Shown one piece after another: positions 43,655-53,466 of a DNA stretch of 64,000 bases. The translations under genes and the position numbers were made by a program. Below the pieces are notes generated by a model. It worked only from the letters and a program-made list of their open reading frames with translations, did not search any database and was not told the origin of the DNA. Origin of the DNA: Salinigranum salinum (lineage in GTDB: Archaea; Halobacteriota; Halobacteria; Halobacteriales; Haloferacaceae); the NCBI RefSeq assembly GCF_009176545.1, contig NZ_VTOJ01000001.1:2356001-2420000 (forward strand), read 5' to 3'. Position 1 is the stretch's first letter. Every line of letters begins with the position of its first letter.

Positions 43655-45010
43655 ATGAAACCGATTCGCACGCGGAACTGGACGCGCAGGGACCTCGTCA
43701 AACTCTCCGGCCTCGTTGGCCTCACCAGCCTCGCCGGTTGTGCAGGAACCACCGAGGACGGGGGAAGCGACGGCAGCGGGGACGGTAGCAGCGATGGGAG
43801 CAGTGGGGACGGTGGCAGCGACGGCGGCTCCAACGACGGTAGTTCGGAGGAGACTGAAACCGAGACCGAGACCGAGAGCGGGGGTTCGGAGAGTGGGCCC
43901 TACACCATCGGGATGGTCAACTCGCTGACGGGGTCGCTGTCTGCGTTCGGTGAACGCAACCAGCGCGGGAAGGACCTCGCGCTGGAGGCGGTCAACGCCG
44001 TCGGCATCGACGGCCGGGAACTGGCCATCACCGTCGAGGACTCGGAGAGCCAGCCACAGGGTGGTGTCTCTGCGGCCCAGAAGCTGGTCAACCAGGACGG
44101 GGTCCCGTTCCTCATCGGCGCGGTGGGTTCGGGCGTCTCGCTGGCCATCTACGAGTCCGTCGTTCAGGGGACCGACGTGGTCCAGCTGAGCCAGAACTCC
44201 ACGGGGCTGAGCCTGACGGACTTCCCCGGCCTGCTGCGGATGTCGCCGACCGGGCGCACCCAGTCCACCGCCCTGTCGAACATCATCTCCGACGACGGCT
44301 ACGACTCGGTCGCGCTCACGTACGTCAACAACGACTACGGACAGAGCCTGGCCGACGCCTTCGTCAACGCGTGGGACGGTGAGATCGCCTACAACAGCCC
44401 CCACGACCAGGAACAGCAGTCGTACTCCAGTGTGGTCTCCGAGATGAACAGCGCCGGCGCCGACGCGTGGCTGTTCATCACCTATCAGGCGGAGTTCGCG
44501 ACGATGGTCAACGAGGCGTACTCGTCCGGCTACGAGGCCCAGTTCTACGGGGCCGACTCCGTCTCGGGCGACAACGTCCTCGAGAACACGCCGGAGGGCA
44601 GCATCGACGGGATGAAGATCGTCGTGCCCTCGGCACCCGTCGAGGAAGAGAACTACCAGCAGTTCGCCGCGGAGTTCGAGGAGGCCTACGGTGAGCAGCC
44701 GACCTCGTGGTCGGCCTACGCCTACGACTGCGTCATCAACGCGGCACTGGCCATCCAGGCCGCCGACGAGTTCACCGGTGCGGCGCTTCAGGAGACGGTC
44801 CGCGAGGTATCGCGGCCAGAGGGTGAACAGGTCACCTCGTTCGAGGCTGCCAGTCAGATTCTGGCCGACGGCGGCGGTCCGAGCGACGTCGACTACCAGG
44901 GGGTCAGTGGCCCCATCGACTTCAACGAAGCCGGCGACCCCGTTGGCTTCCTGCAGATTCAGACGGTCCAAGACCACGGGTACGTCGGCACCGGCTTCAT
45001 CGAGTCCTGA
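43655..45010 (+). CDS. livK: Branched-chain amino-acid-type ABC transporter, substrate-binding lipoprotein
   Basis: This 451-residue LivK-like periplasmic-binding-fold protein has a Tat signal (RRDLVKLSG), lipobox C29 (SLAGCAG) and an unusually long Gly/Ser/Asp/Glu/Thr linker to about residue 80. The mature protein opens PYTIGMVNSLTGSLSAFGER, the standard opening of LivJ/LivK proteins. Length is long only because of the linker. First of five genes; the operon is divergent from proline dehydrogenase, which hints at an amino-acid substrate, but urea, amides or other Liv-type substrates cannot be excluded. Confidence 0.92.
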   Translation: MKPIRTRNWTRRDLVKLSGLVGLTSLAGCAGTTEDGGSDGSGDGSSDGSSGDGGSDGGSNDGSSEETETETETESGGSESGPYTIGMVNSLTGSLSAFGERNQRGKDLALEAVNAVGIDGRELAITVEDSESQPQGGVSAAQKLVNQDGVPFLIGAVGSGVSLAIYESVVQGTDVVQLSQNSTGLSLTDFPGLLRMSPTGRTQSTALSNIISDDGYDSVALTYVNNDYGQSLADAFVNAWDGEIAYNSPHDQEQQSYSSVVSEMNSAGADAWLFITYQAEFATMVNEAYSSGYEAQFYGADSVSGDNVLENTPEGSIDGMKIVVPSAPVEEENYQQFAAEFEEAYGEQPTSWSAYAYDCVINAALAIQAADEFTGAALQETVREVSRPEGEQVTSFEAASQILADGGGPSDVDYQGVSGPIDFNEAGDPVGFLQIQTVQDHGYVGTGFIES

Positions 45011-45017
45011 CCGGGCC

Positions 45018-45959
45018 ATGGTACTCGACTACCTCGCAAGCGGTCTCGTGTTCAGCAGCATCATCGTCCTGGGGAGCATCGGGCTCTCGCTGATATACAG
45101 CATCGCGAACTTCGCGAACTTCGCCCACGGCGACACGATGACCGTCGGCGCCTACGCCGCGCTCGTCACGTTCGGGGCCACCGGGGGCCTCGGCGCTGGC
45201 CTCCTCGGCCTGCCAGTCGGGTTCTTCGTTGCGCTGGTGGTCGGTATCGTCGCGGCGGCCGTCGTGGCCGTCCTCACGGAGAAGGTGGTCTACGACGGCA
45301 TGGACACCGGCTCGATCGAGCTGCTCATCACGTCCATCGGAATCGCGTTCATCTACCGGGCCATCATCCGGATGGGCTTCGGCGCGGACTTCACGCGCTA
45401 CGATGTCCAGACGCTGCGCCCCATCGAGACGCTGTTGCCCTACGGCATCCGCGTCACGCAACACGACGTGGCCATCGTCCTCTCGGCGTTCGTCCTCGTT
45501 GGGGGCCTGCACACGCTGCTCCAGTACAGCGACCTCGGGCGCAAGATGCGGGCGATGGCCGACAACCCCGACCTCGCGCGCGTCAGCGGCATTCGGACCG
45601 ACCGGGTGAAGCTCTGGACGTGGATCATCGGTGCCGGTCTCGCCGGCTCGGGCGGGGTGTTCCTGGGGCTGTACAACCAGCTCTCGCCGCGCATGGGGTT
45701 CAACCTGCTCCTGCTCATCTTCGCCGCCGTCATCCTCGGCGGCATCGGTTCGGTCTACGGGGCGATGCTCGGCGGCTTCCTCATCGGGATGATAAACCAG
45801 TTGACGCCCGTACTCGGGCAACTGGGCGAACTCCTGCCGCTCGTCCCGGACACGTTCGCCATCCCCATCGGCATCGAGTACGCGAACGCCATCGCGTTCG
45901 TCATCATGGTCGCGGTCCTGCTCGTCAGGCCGCGCGGTATCGCCGGGGAGGGAGCCTGA
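45018..45959 (+). CDS. livH: Branched-chain amino-acid-type ABC transporter, permease LivH
   Basis: This is a 313-residue permease with about eight hydrophobic helices. The LivH signature is seen in the first helices (SLIYSIANFANFAHGDTMTV) and in RAMADNPDLARVSGIRTDRV, the loop that contacts the ATPases, then AGSGGVFLGLYNQLSPRMGF. It starts seven bases after the binding-protein stop and is followed within one base by livM. Confidence 0.95.
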   Translation: MVLDYLASGLVFSSIIVLGSIGLSLIYSIANFANFAHGDTMTVGAYAALVTFGATGGLGAGLLGLPVGFFVALVVGIVAAAVVAVLTEKVVYDGMDTGSIELLITSIGIAFIYRAIIRMGFGADFTRYDVQTLRPIETLLPYGIRVTQHDVAIVLSAFVLVGGLHTLLQYSDLGRKMRAMADNPDLARVSGIRTDRVKLWTWIIGAGLAGSGGVFLGLYNQLSPRMGFNLLLLIFAAVILGGIGSVYGAMLGGFLIGMINQLTPVLGQLGELLPLVPDTFAIPIGIEYANAIAFVIMVAVLLVRPRGIAGEGA

Positions 45960-45960
45960 G

Positions 45961-47139
45961 ATGGGGGTACTCAGCGACCCACGGGGGTACTGGGGAGACC
46001 TCACGACCCCCGAACGCGGGGTCGTCGGCGCCATCACCGCCTTCGCCGGTCTCCTCGTGCTCGGCCTGCTCACCGGGGTGCTCGCACCGGCGTACTTCCT
46101 CTACCTCGTCGGCCTCGCGGGGATGTACGCGCTACTCTCGTTCGGGCTGAACTCCCAGTGGGGGTTCACCGGACTCATCAACTTCAGCGTGGCCGCCTTC
46201 TTCGGCCTCGGTGCATACGGCACCGCGCTGATGAGCGCCAGTTCGTCGCCGATTGCCGGGCAGTTCCTGCCCATCTTCGGGTTGGTCGCCGCGCTGGTGC
46301 TGGCCGCGGTACTGGCCGTCGCCATCGGCATCCCGACCCTGCGCCTGCGCGCGGACTACCTCGCAATCGCCTCGCTCGGCCTCGCCGAAGTGGTCCGACT
46401 GATCGTCCTCAACGAACGCGAGCTGACGAACGGGAGCGCCGGTGTCCGTGGCATCCCGACGTTCTTCGAGGGGTGGCCGGTGCTCGAAACCCTGCCACAG
46501 CAACTGCCGGGTATCTTCATCCAGCCGCTCCCCGGGACGCGACTCGTCTTCGAGGAGCCGTTCTGGAGCGCGCTGTTGAACGTGGCGGTCGTCGTCACGT
46601 TCGTCGCCGGGAGTTACGCCATCCTCCGGCGGGCACATCGCTCGCCGTGGGGGCGCGTCCTCCGAACCATCCGGGGGGACGAGGACCTCGCGCGTGCACT
46701 CGGCAAGCACACCTACGGGTTCAAGATGCAGTCGTTCGTCCTCGGGAGCCTCATCATGGCGCTCGCGGGGGTGTTCTACGCGCACCTGAACCTCTACGTC
46801 AGCCCGAGCGACCTCGATCCAGTGACCACGTTCTACGTCTGGGTCGCCGTCATCCTCGGCGGCAGCGGATCGAACCGCGGTGCGCTGTTCGGCGGTATCG
46901 TCATCGTCACCATCCGTGAGGGGACGCGCTTCCTCAACGGCTTCGAGTGGATCCCGGTCGACGTGGCGCCGCTACGCATTCTCCTGATCGGTGTCCTCAT
47001 CGTGGTACTGATGCGCTACCGACCGCAGGGAATCCTCCCGCCGCAGCGGGAACTCATCTGGCCGAGCGTCGTCGACGAGGCACCCGACCAGCCGACGTCA
47101 GGCGTCCGCGAAGCCAGGACGGGAGGGAACGATGACTGA
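45961..47139 (+). CDS. livM: Branched-chain amino-acid-type ABC transporter, permease LivM
   Basis: This 392-residue permease has about ten hydrophobic helices. LivM features: QWGFTGLINFSVAAFFGLGA, GIPTLRLRADYLAIASLGLA and the ATPase-contact loop RTIRGDEDLARALGKHTY. The hydrophilic C-terminal 40 residues are longer than usual. Its end overlaps livG by eight bases. Confidence 0.95.
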   Translation: MGVLSDPRGYWGDLTTPERGVVGAITAFAGLLVLGLLTGVLAPAYFLYLVGLAGMYALLSFGLNSQWGFTGLINFSVAAFFGLGAYGTALMSASSSPIAGQFLPIFGLVAALVLAAVLAVAIGIPTLRLRADYLAIASLGLAEVVRLIVLNERELTNGSAGVRGIPTFFEGWPVLETLPQQLPGIFIQPLPGTRLVFEEPFWSALLNVAVVVTFVAGSYAILRRAHRSPWGRVLRTIRGDEDLARALGKHTYGFKMQSFVLGSLIMALAGVFYAHLNLYVSPSDLDPVTTFYVWVAVILGGSGSNRGALFGGIVIVTIREGTRFLNGFEWIPVDVAPLRILLIGVLIVVLMRYRPQGILPPQRELIWPSVVDEAPDQPTSGVREARTGGNDD

Positions 47140-47977
47140 CGCCGACACGACGGTCGCCGGCGACCGTGAGGAGGAGACGACGGGGACCGTTCGGTCCGAC
47201 AAAGACGGTGGCCGCGACCTCGTCCTCGAGGTCGACGGCCTCCGGAAGTCCTTCGGGGCGCTGACCGCGACCGACGACGCCTCGTTCTCGGTCGAACGCG
47301 GTACCATCACGGGTCTCATCGGCCCGAACGGTGCCGGGAAGTCGACCCTGTTCAACCTCGTCTCGGGCTTTTACAAGCCCGACGCCGGGTCGGTCACGGT
47401 CAACGGCGTCGACGTGACCGGGATCGAGCCCTACGAGGTCGCCGACTACGGCCTCATCCGGACGTTCCAGACCCCGCGCAAACTCGAGGGGATGACCGTT
47501 CGGGAGGCGATGCTCGTCGGCCCGCGCAACCAGCCCGGCGAGTCCTTCCGGAACCTGTTTCTCAACCCGAGCGCGGTCGAGGAACGCGAACGGGCGAACC
47601 TCGAGCGGGCAGAACGCATCCTCGAGGAGTTCGAGATCGACCACCTCGCGACCCAGCCGGCGACCAAGATATCGGGCGGCCAGATGAAACTGGTCGAACT
47701 CGCGCGTGCGATGCTGGCCGAACCGGAACTGCTCCTGCTCGACGAACCCGCCGCCGGGGTGAACCCGACGCTGCGGAACAAGCTCGCCGAGCAGATTCGC
47801 CGCCTCAACGAACAGGGCACCACGTTCCTGCTCATCGAACACGACATGGACTTCGTGATGAAACTCGCCGACCCGGTCATCGTCCTCGACCAGGGCAGCG
47901 TCCTGATGGAGGGAACACCGGCACAGGTCCAGAGCGACGAACGTGTCATCGACGCCTACCTCGGAGGGAGCCCGTGA
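47132..47977 (+). CDS. livG: Branched-chain amino-acid-type ABC transporter, ATPase LivG
   Basis: This 281-residue ATPase has Walker A GPNGAGKST, a KISGGQMKLVELARAM-type signature, Walker B ELLLLDEPAAGVNP and the switch His in FLLIEHDMDFVM. The first 32 residues are a charged extension before the core domain begins (VLEVDGLRKSFGALTATDD). It overlaps livM by 8 and livF by 4 bases. Confidence 0.94.
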   Translation: MTDADTTVAGDREEETTGTVRSDKDGGRDLVLEVDGLRKSFGALTATDDASFSVERGTITGLIGPNGAGKSTLFNLVSGFYKPDAGSVTVNGVDVTGIEPYEVADYGLIRTFQTPRKLEGMTVREAMLVGPRNQPGESFRNLFLNPSAVEERERANLERAERILEEFEIDHLATQPATKISGGQMKLVELARAMLAEPELLLLDEPAAGVNPTLRNKLAEQIRRLNEQGTTFLLIEHDMDFVMKLADPVIVLDQGSVLMEGTPAQVQSDERVIDAYLGGSP

Positions 47978-48684
47978 GCGACCACGTCCTCGAGCTGACG
48001 GACGTCGACAGCGGCTACGGCGAAGTGCAGGTGCTCGACGACCTCACGTTACACCTCGACGCCGGTGAGATCGTCTGTCTCATCGGTCCGAACGGGGCCG
48101 GCAAGTCGACCGTGCTGAAGACCGCCTTCGGGATGCTGACGCCGTGGACCGGGTCGGTCACCTACCACGGTGACGAAATCGGCGGGATGGCCCCCGAGGA
48201 CATCGTCCGCGAGGGCATCGGCTTCGTCCCACAGACCGACAACGTGTTCGGATCGCTGACCATCGACGAGAACCTCCGGATGGGCGGGGTCGCCCGGTCG
48301 TCGGGACTCGACGACGTCATCGGCCGCCTCTACGAGCGATTCCCACTCCTCGACGAGAAGCGGGCGGCGAAGGCCCGTACGCTCTCGGGGGGACAGCGGC
48401 AGGTGCTCGCGTTCGCCCGTGCCCTGGTGATGGAGCCCGACGTGTTGCTCATCGACGAGCCGTCCGCCGGGCTGGCACCCAACACGGCCGACGAGGTATT
48501 CGGCCACGTGACCGCCGTCAACGAACTCGACACGGCGATCCTCATGGTCGAACAGAACGCGAAGAAAGGGCTCGGCATCTCCGACCGGGGGTACGTCCTC
48601 GACCAGGGGACCGTCGCCTACGAGGACGAGGCCGGACAGCTGCTCGACAACCCCGAAGTCTCCAGGCTGTACCTCGGCGGCTGA
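47974..48684 (+). CDS. livF: Branched-chain amino-acid-type ABC transporter, ATPase LivF
   Basis: This 236-residue ATPase starts with GTG overlapping the livG stop (GTGA). Walker A GPNGAGKST, signature LSGGQRQVLAFARAL, Walker B VLLIDEPSAGLAP and ILMVEQNAKKGLGI (Gln in place of the switch His, normal for LivF) are present. The helical insert is short, as in other LivF proteins. Last gene of the operon; the next gene is convergent 200 bases on. Confidence 0.94.
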   Translation: MSDHVLELTDVDSGYGEVQVLDDLTLHLDAGEIVCLIGPNGAGKSTVLKTAFGMLTPWTGSVTYHGDEIGGMAPEDIVREGIGFVPQTDNVFGSLTIDENLRMGGVARSSGLDDVIGRLYERFPLLDEKRAAKARTLSGGQRQVLAFARALVMEPDVLLIDEPSAGLAPNTADEVFGHVTAVNELDTAILMVEQNAKKGLGISDRGYVLDQGTVAYEDEAGQLLDNPEVSRLYLGG

Positions 48685-48884
48685 CCGTCCCTCCGACCGG
48701 ACGGTCCGGCCACGCGTCCGCCGGCGTCACGACTCGTTCCGCGAGAGCACCCAGAACGTCGGGAGACCGAGACGGTGGGGCAGCGCGCGCGTCAGCGTTC
48801 GGTTACTGAGCCACGGAACGTCCCCCCGTCTCCAGCCGGTTTTCGGCTGGTCGACGGAAGTCCCGGCGGTGGCCGGCGTTCGAC

Positions 48885-51335
48885 TCAGGGCTCGCGTCGC
48901 CAGACGATCCCCTGGGCGTTGTCGAGCTCCACCTCGTCGCCGCCGTCGACGCCGGGTGCGGCGAGTGCGACCGCCCAGTCGTCGGTCGGGATCGAGGGCA
49001 TCTCCGCCTGCAGGATCTCGGGTGAGACCTCGACCGGGACGCCCTCCATGTTCGCCGCGAACAGCAACTGTTCGTCGCCGTCGGGCGAGATCCGGAAGCC
49101 GTAGTAGACGACTGTTCCCTCGGTGGGGTGGCGGTAGCCGTAGTACTCCTCGCTCTCGAAGTCGACGTCCGAGCGGAGCCACGGGCGTTCCTGGCGGAAC
49201 TCGCGAACCTGGAGGTCGAACGCGGTCCGCTCGTCGTCCTGGGCGTCGTGCCAGTGCGAGAGGTTCGCGAAGTCGTGGACGTCCTGCATCCACGCGTAGC
49301 CGTACGCCTCGAGGTCGTCGGCCGCGAGGTCGTCGCCGAGCGGCTGGTCCATCTCCGAGAGCATCGCCGCCATCACGTCGAGGTCGTACTCCGTCGACTT
49401 GACCGTCGCGGACAGGGCGTCCATGAACGTCAGCAGTTCCTCCTTCTCCTCGAAACCGAGCTCTTTGACCCGCTGGAAGTGGTCCGGGCTCTGGAACTGT
49501 TCCTCGCGCACCTGCCAGTAGAGGAACTTCGACTCGTCGGAGACCACCTTGACGTTCCAGATCGAGTCCGTGTCGCGGACGAACCCCCACGGCGCGCGCA
49601 TGTTGGCGTGGACGAAGTCCATCGGCACCCCCGGCGCGAAGCAGTAGAAGAACATCGACGACGCGGGGTTGTTGTACGCGGCGTCGAGCGTCTCGGGGTA
49701 GTCCTCACCCAGATAGGGGTTGACGGGCGACTGGTTGAACGACACGGTGGGGTCGATCTGCGTCCCCCGCCGGATGGTGTCGTGGTTCGCCACCCCCGTG
49801 AGCCACTGGCTGCCGAACTCACACACTTCGCGGACACGCCACCACTTCGTCGCCCAGAACGTCAGCAGGGCGGGCGTGTTGTGCGCGAACGTGATCGGCG
49901 ACCACTGGAACGAGTGGGGGTGCTGTTCGATCAACGCGCGATACGAGGAGGCGAGCTCCCAGTCCTCGCGCGGCCACGGCCGCCCGTCCTCGTAGATCAT
50001 CCACGGGCGGTACTCGGTGCCGGCGACCTCCTGCGTGACGCGGTCCATCTCGGCGAGGAACGCGTCGTCGTGGACGTTCTCGTCGCGACCGGGGTCGTAG
50101 TAGGTGAAATCCTGTGCGCCGTCGACGCGGATGCCGTCGGCACCGTAATCCATCCGGCGGCGCTGGAGTTCGAGCAGGATCGCGCGGACGGTGGGGTGTT
50201 TGTAGTGCAGGTGTTTGCCGTACATCCCCGGCCCCTCGAAGTAGTCGTCGTTGAGGAGTTCGGCACCGCGGTTGTCGGCGTGACCGAGCGCGACGTCGAA
50301 CACCACCTTGATCGGGTCGGGGAGGTTGTGACACGCGGCGATGAAGTCGACGAGTTCGTCCGGACGGCCCGTCTCGAGTACGGCCGGATTGGTCGCCGAG
50401 TACGCCGAGACGACGATGTCGTACCCCCAGTTGATCATGTCGGGGCGGTCGACCTCGACGGAGAGCGTCCCCTCGCTGTCGTCGTCTCCCGCTCCACCCG
50501 CGCCGTCTGCCGTCTCCGCCCGCCAGTAGTCGTCGAACTCGCGGTTCTCCGTGAGGGGTTCGACGGGCATCAGCTGGATGCCGTCGTAGCCGACGAAGTT
50601 GCGTTCGGCGGGGGTCAGCTCTTCGCCCGATTCGAGCTTCTCGCCGATGGTCTCGTAGTGGCGAGCCAGCCCCCCGAGCGTGCCGTCCTCGGTGGCGGTG
50701 CCGGGGTGGATCTCGACCATCGCGTTCGCGGGGTCCACGCGGGGAAGCCCGTCGTGTTCGGTGGTGGAGACGCGCTCGTCGCCCGTTCCGAGCGCCTCGA
50801 AGTAGTCGCGGTCGGCGCGCGAGGCGTCGAGCGACGCCCAGTCGTACAGCTCCGGGGGGGCGAACGCGCCGAACGGCGTCGAGTACGCGAGCGGGTCCGT
50901 GACGGTCTCTTCCCCGTCGTCGGTCTCGTACACCAGCCGGTAGAACGCCCCGAACTGCTCCCGCGTGCCCGCGCGAACGTCCTCGACGGCGACCCAGTGG
51001 TAGTCGCCGTTGCGGTCGACGTCGACGCGGTCGCGGTGGAACTCGATCTCGTCGCCCTCGTCGTCCAGGGACTCGTAGTCGATCCCCTCGGTCGGCGTCA
51101 GCAGTTCGAGCGAGACGGCCTCGGCCGCGACGCCCTCGTCGAGGAGTTCGGGCGTCCAGAAGCCGAACTCGGCGACCCCCGCGTCGGCGTCGTAGTGGGC
51201 TCCCAGCCGGGTGACGATCTCCTTCGCCGCCTCGAAGTCGTCGTCGTGATCGGCGACGACGGCGTCGTGCCACTCGACGAGGGCCGCGGTGGCGTCGTCG
51301 TCGCGGCTCGGTTCGGTGTACGTGACTTGGCTCAT
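48885..51335 (-). CDS. Large GH13 glycoside hydrolase/transglycosidase (no signal peptide)
   Basis: This 816-residue enzyme of the alpha-amylase clan lacks a signal peptide and should be cytosolic. Catalytic features: the nucleophile D in ADGIRVDGAQDF (about residue 402), the general acid E in WMIYEDGRPW (about 447) and the third carboxylate HD in GVANHDTIRRG (about 517). N-terminal beta domains (about 1-250) precede the barrel. GH13 members include hydrolases, transglucosidases and phosphorylases; which this is cannot be read from the motifs. It overlaps the GH13 gene at 51332 by four bases, so the two are cotranscribed and probably act on the same alpha-glucan. Confidence 0.8.
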   Translation of the reverse strand: MSQVTYTEPSRDDDATAALVEWHDAVVADHDDDFEAAKEIVTRLGAHYDADAGVAEFGFWTPELLDEGVAAEAVSLELLTPTEGIDYESLDDEGDEIEFHRDRVDVDRNGDYHWVAVEDVRAGTREQFGAFYRLVYETDDGEETVTDPLAYSTPFGAFAPPELYDWASLDASRADRDYFEALGTGDERVSTTEHDGLPRVDPANAMVEIHPGTATEDGTLGGLARHYETIGEKLESGEELTPAERNFVGYDGIQLMPVEPLTENREFDDYWRAETADGAGGAGDDDSEGTLSVEVDRPDMINWGYDIVVSAYSATNPAVLETGRPDELVDFIAACHNLPDPIKVVFDVALGHADNRGAELLNDDYFEGPGMYGKHLHYKHPTVRAILLELQRRRMDYGADGIRVDGAQDFTYYDPGRDENVHDDAFLAEMDRVTQEVAGTEYRPWMIYEDGRPWPREDWELASSYRALIEQHPHSFQWSPITFAHNTPALLTFWATKWWRVREVCEFGSQWLTGVANHDTIRRGTQIDPTVSFNQSPVNPYLGEDYPETLDAAYNNPASSMFFYCFAPGVPMDFVHANMRAPWGFVRDTDSIWNVKVVSDESKFLYWQVREEQFQSPDHFQRVKELGFEEKEELLTFMDALSATVKSTEYDLDVMAAMLSEMDQPLGDDLAADDLEAYGYAWMQDVHDFANLSHWHDAQDDERTAFDLQVREFRQERPWLRSDVDFESEEYYGYRHPTEGTVVYYGFRISPDGDEQLLFAANMEGVPVEVSPEILQAEMPSIPTDDWAVALAAPGVDGGDEVELDNAQGIVWRREP

Positions 51336-53353
51336 CGCTCCTCGAGGACCGCGACGCTCTCGACCTCGACCGTGCCGTCGGAGACGACGGTCTCTCCGCT
51401 GACGAGGTTGGTGGCGTCGACGTCCGCGTCGATCTCGGCGTACTGCGGGGCGTCACCGAAGTTGAGGACGACGACGACCGACTGTCCCTCGGCCTCGCGG
51501 CGGAACGCGGTGACCTTCTCCGAGGAGGCCTCGTAGTCGATACGACCGATCTCGCCGCGGAAGTTCAGCGCCGGCGTCTCCGAGCGCATCTCGATGAGGT
51601 GTTCGTAATGTTCGCGGACGTCGTCGCGGGCGTGATCCCACGCGAGCGCGTCGCGGCGGCCGCGCTGACCGATCTCCTGGCCGCCGTACAGCATCGGCAC
51701 GCCGGGCAGCGTGAACAGCGCACCGGCGCTGGCGAAGGCGGCCTCGTCGCCGCACTCGACGATGTAGCGCGTCTCGTCGTGGTTCTCCTGGTAGAGCATG
51801 AACGACGCGTGATCCGGGAAGCCAACCTCGGTCCGCTGCTCGATGGCGTCGAGGATCGCGTCCGCGGGCTGGTGACCGTCGCCCACCTGCCGGAGCGTGA
51901 AGTACAGCGTCGTGTCGAAGTGCATGTCGAACATCCCCTCGTGGAAGTCGGCGATGTAGGGGATGGTCTCGTCGAGCAGCAGGAAGTCGGGGTCCTGCGA
52001 CTTCACGCGGTCGCGCAGCTCCTGCCAGAAGGTGAACGGGACGGCCCACGCCATGTCGCAGCGGAAGCCGTCGACGATCTCGAACCACTGCTGGACCGCG
52101 TCGAGCAGGTAGCGGCGCACCTCGAGGTTGTGGTAGTCGAAGTTGGCGATGTACTCCCAGTCGAAGTACGTCCCCGGTTCGCCGTTCTCCTGCCACTCGT
52201 ACCAGTCGTAGTACTCCGAGTCGGGGTTCTTGTAGGCGTCTTGGAAGAACGGGTGCTGGCGCGCGGAGTGGTTGAGCACGAGGTCGAACAGCACCTTCAT
52301 GCCGCGGTCGTGGGCGGCGTCGACGAACTCCTGGTACGCCTCCATGTCGCCGAGGTCGTCGGCGACGGAGTAGAAGTCGACGATGTTGTAGCCGTGGGGT
52401 GCGTGGTCGTTCTGCAGGACCGGCGTGAGCCAGAGACAGTCGACGCCCAGCTCCTCGAGGTAGTCGAGCCGCTTCTGGATGGCCGCGAACGTGTTCTCGG
52501 CCTCGTCGTCGTCGGAGGCGAAGCCGCGGACGTAGATCTCGTACAGCGTGATGTCCTTCGACCACTCCGGCGGCTCGTAGAGGCGGCCGGTCTCGACCTG
52601 TTTCTCACTGGGGTCGTGCGTCGCCACCCCACCGTCCGTCCGAGCACCCTCGCCGAAGTCGATCGTCGTCCCTTTCACGCGGATCTCGATGGCGTCCGCG
52701 ACCGAGTACTCCGAGTCGATCGAGACGGCGTGGACGCGCGTCTTCTCCTCGAACGCCTCCGTTGGAATCGTGAGCGTCCAGCCGTCGACCGCCACCTTCG
52801 AGTCGTCGACCGGCCAGCGGTCGTCGACGAGGAACTCCACGGAGAGGTCCTCGCGCGGCGTCGAACTGTTCGGGTTGGGCTGTGGGTCGGCCTCGACGAC
52901 GACCGTGTCGCCCTCGACGCGACCGTGGAGCGTGACCCGGGGACGACCGCCGCCGGTGCCCTCCTTCTTCGCGCCGAGCGCGCCGCTCCCGGAGCCCGAG
53001 ACGCCGGAGATGCCGGAGACGCCCGAGACGCCCGAGACACCGGACATCCCCGACTGCCCGGACATCCCCGACTGCCCGGACGAACCGGCACCGCGGCCGC
53101 TGGGGGCGAGTTCGCCCGGGAAGACGCGGATGGTGAGTTCGTCGACGCCGAGCGGACCGGTGAGTTCGAGGACGAACGTTCCCGCGGCGTCGGGCGTGAA
53201 GTCGACGACGGGCTCGTCGCCGAACGAGAGCTGGCTCGAGATCGGTGCGGATTTGACGCGCCACGTGTAGTCGGCGTCCGGATCCGGATCGCGCGGGGCG
53301 ACCTGAACCGTTTCGCCGACTGCCATGAACTGAGGCGGACCTGGATGGTGCAT
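51332..53353 (-). CDS. malA: GH13 alpha-amylase/neopullulanase-like enzyme (MalA-type)
   Basis: This 673-residue GH13 enzyme begins with a small beta domain (about 1-80) and an (SGx)n linker (91-124), then a second beta domain (about 140-235) and the catalytic barrel. Catalytic residues: D in GFRCDMAW (about 433), E in LLLDETIP (about 459), and NHD in QENHDETR (about 524). The layout resembles cyclomaltodextrinase/neopullulanase-type amylases and haloarchaeal MalA. No export signal: expected in the cytosol. First gene of the leftward pair, starting opposite the GH15 gene; an in-frame ATG at 53326 is an alternative start. Confidence 0.85.
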   Translation of the reverse strand: MHHPGPPQFMAVGETVQVAPRDPDPDADYTWRVKSAPISSQLSFGDEPVVDFTPDAAGTFVLELTGPLGVDELTIRVFPGELAPSGRGAGSSGQSGMSGQSGMSGVSGVSGVSGISGVSGSGSGALGAKKEGTGGGRPRVTLHGRVEGDTVVVEADPQPNPNSSTPREDLSVEFLVDDRWPVDDSKVAVDGWTLTIPTEAFEEKTRVHAVSIDSEYSVADAIEIRVKGTTIDFGEGARTDGGVATHDPSEKQVETGRLYEPPEWSKDITLYEIYVRGFASDDDEAENTFAAIQKRLDYLEELGVDCLWLTPVLQNDHAPHGYNIVDFYSVADDLGDMEAYQEFVDAAHDRGMKVLFDLVLNHSARQHPFFQDAYKNPDSEYYDWYEWQENGEPGTYFDWEYIANFDYHNLEVRRYLLDAVQQWFEIVDGFRCDMAWAVPFTFWQELRDRVKSQDPDFLLLDETIPYIADFHEGMFDMHFDTTLYFTLRQVGDGHQPADAILDAIEQRTEVGFPDHASFMLYQENHDETRYIVECGDEAAFASAGALFTLPGVPMLYGGQEIGQRGRRDALAWDHARDDVREHYEHLIEMRSETPALNFRGEIGRIDYEASSEKVTAFRREAEGQSVVVVLNFGDAPQYAEIDADVDATNLVSGETVVSDGTVEVESVAVLEER
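52982..53083 (-). repeat. Ser-Gly-X tripeptide linker repeat in the GH13 enzyme
   Basis: Residues 91-124 of the protein are about ten successive S-G-x triplets (SGQSGMSGQSGMSGVSGVSG, then SGISGVSGSGSG), with Gly at every third position. The DNA repeats with a 9-base period. This is a flexible linker or a collagen-like G-x-S tract between two beta domains. Confidence 0.85.
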
Positions 53354-53407
53354 GGGCGCTAGTGGAGAGAGGAGCCACTTTTGTTTTGCGAAAGCGACGA
53401 GTTATTG

Positions 53408-53421
53408 ACTACGGGTGTAGT
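53408..53421. promoter_or_regulatory. Glucan-locus operator copy 1
   Basis: ACTAC-GGGT-GTAGT is a perfect 5-4-5 palindrome directly followed by GGTCGAC. It lies 55-68 bases before the leftward malA-type start; leftwards it is adjacent to the AT-rich CAATAAC element (53403-53409 region) that may serve as TATA box. Confidence 0.6.
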
Positions 53422-53452
53422 GGTCGACGCTCGCCCGGTCGGAAACTGATTT

Positions 53453-53466
53453 ACTACTGATGTAGT
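53453..53466. promoter_or_regulatory. Glucan-locus operator copy 2
   Basis: ACTAC-TGAT-GTAGT, again followed by GGTCGAC, lies exactly 45 bases to the right of copy 1. Fifteen bases downstream is ATTTATATG, the likely TATA box of the rightward GH15 gene. The two copies share 5-base half-sites and seven following bases; only the 4-base centre differs. Confidence 0.6.
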
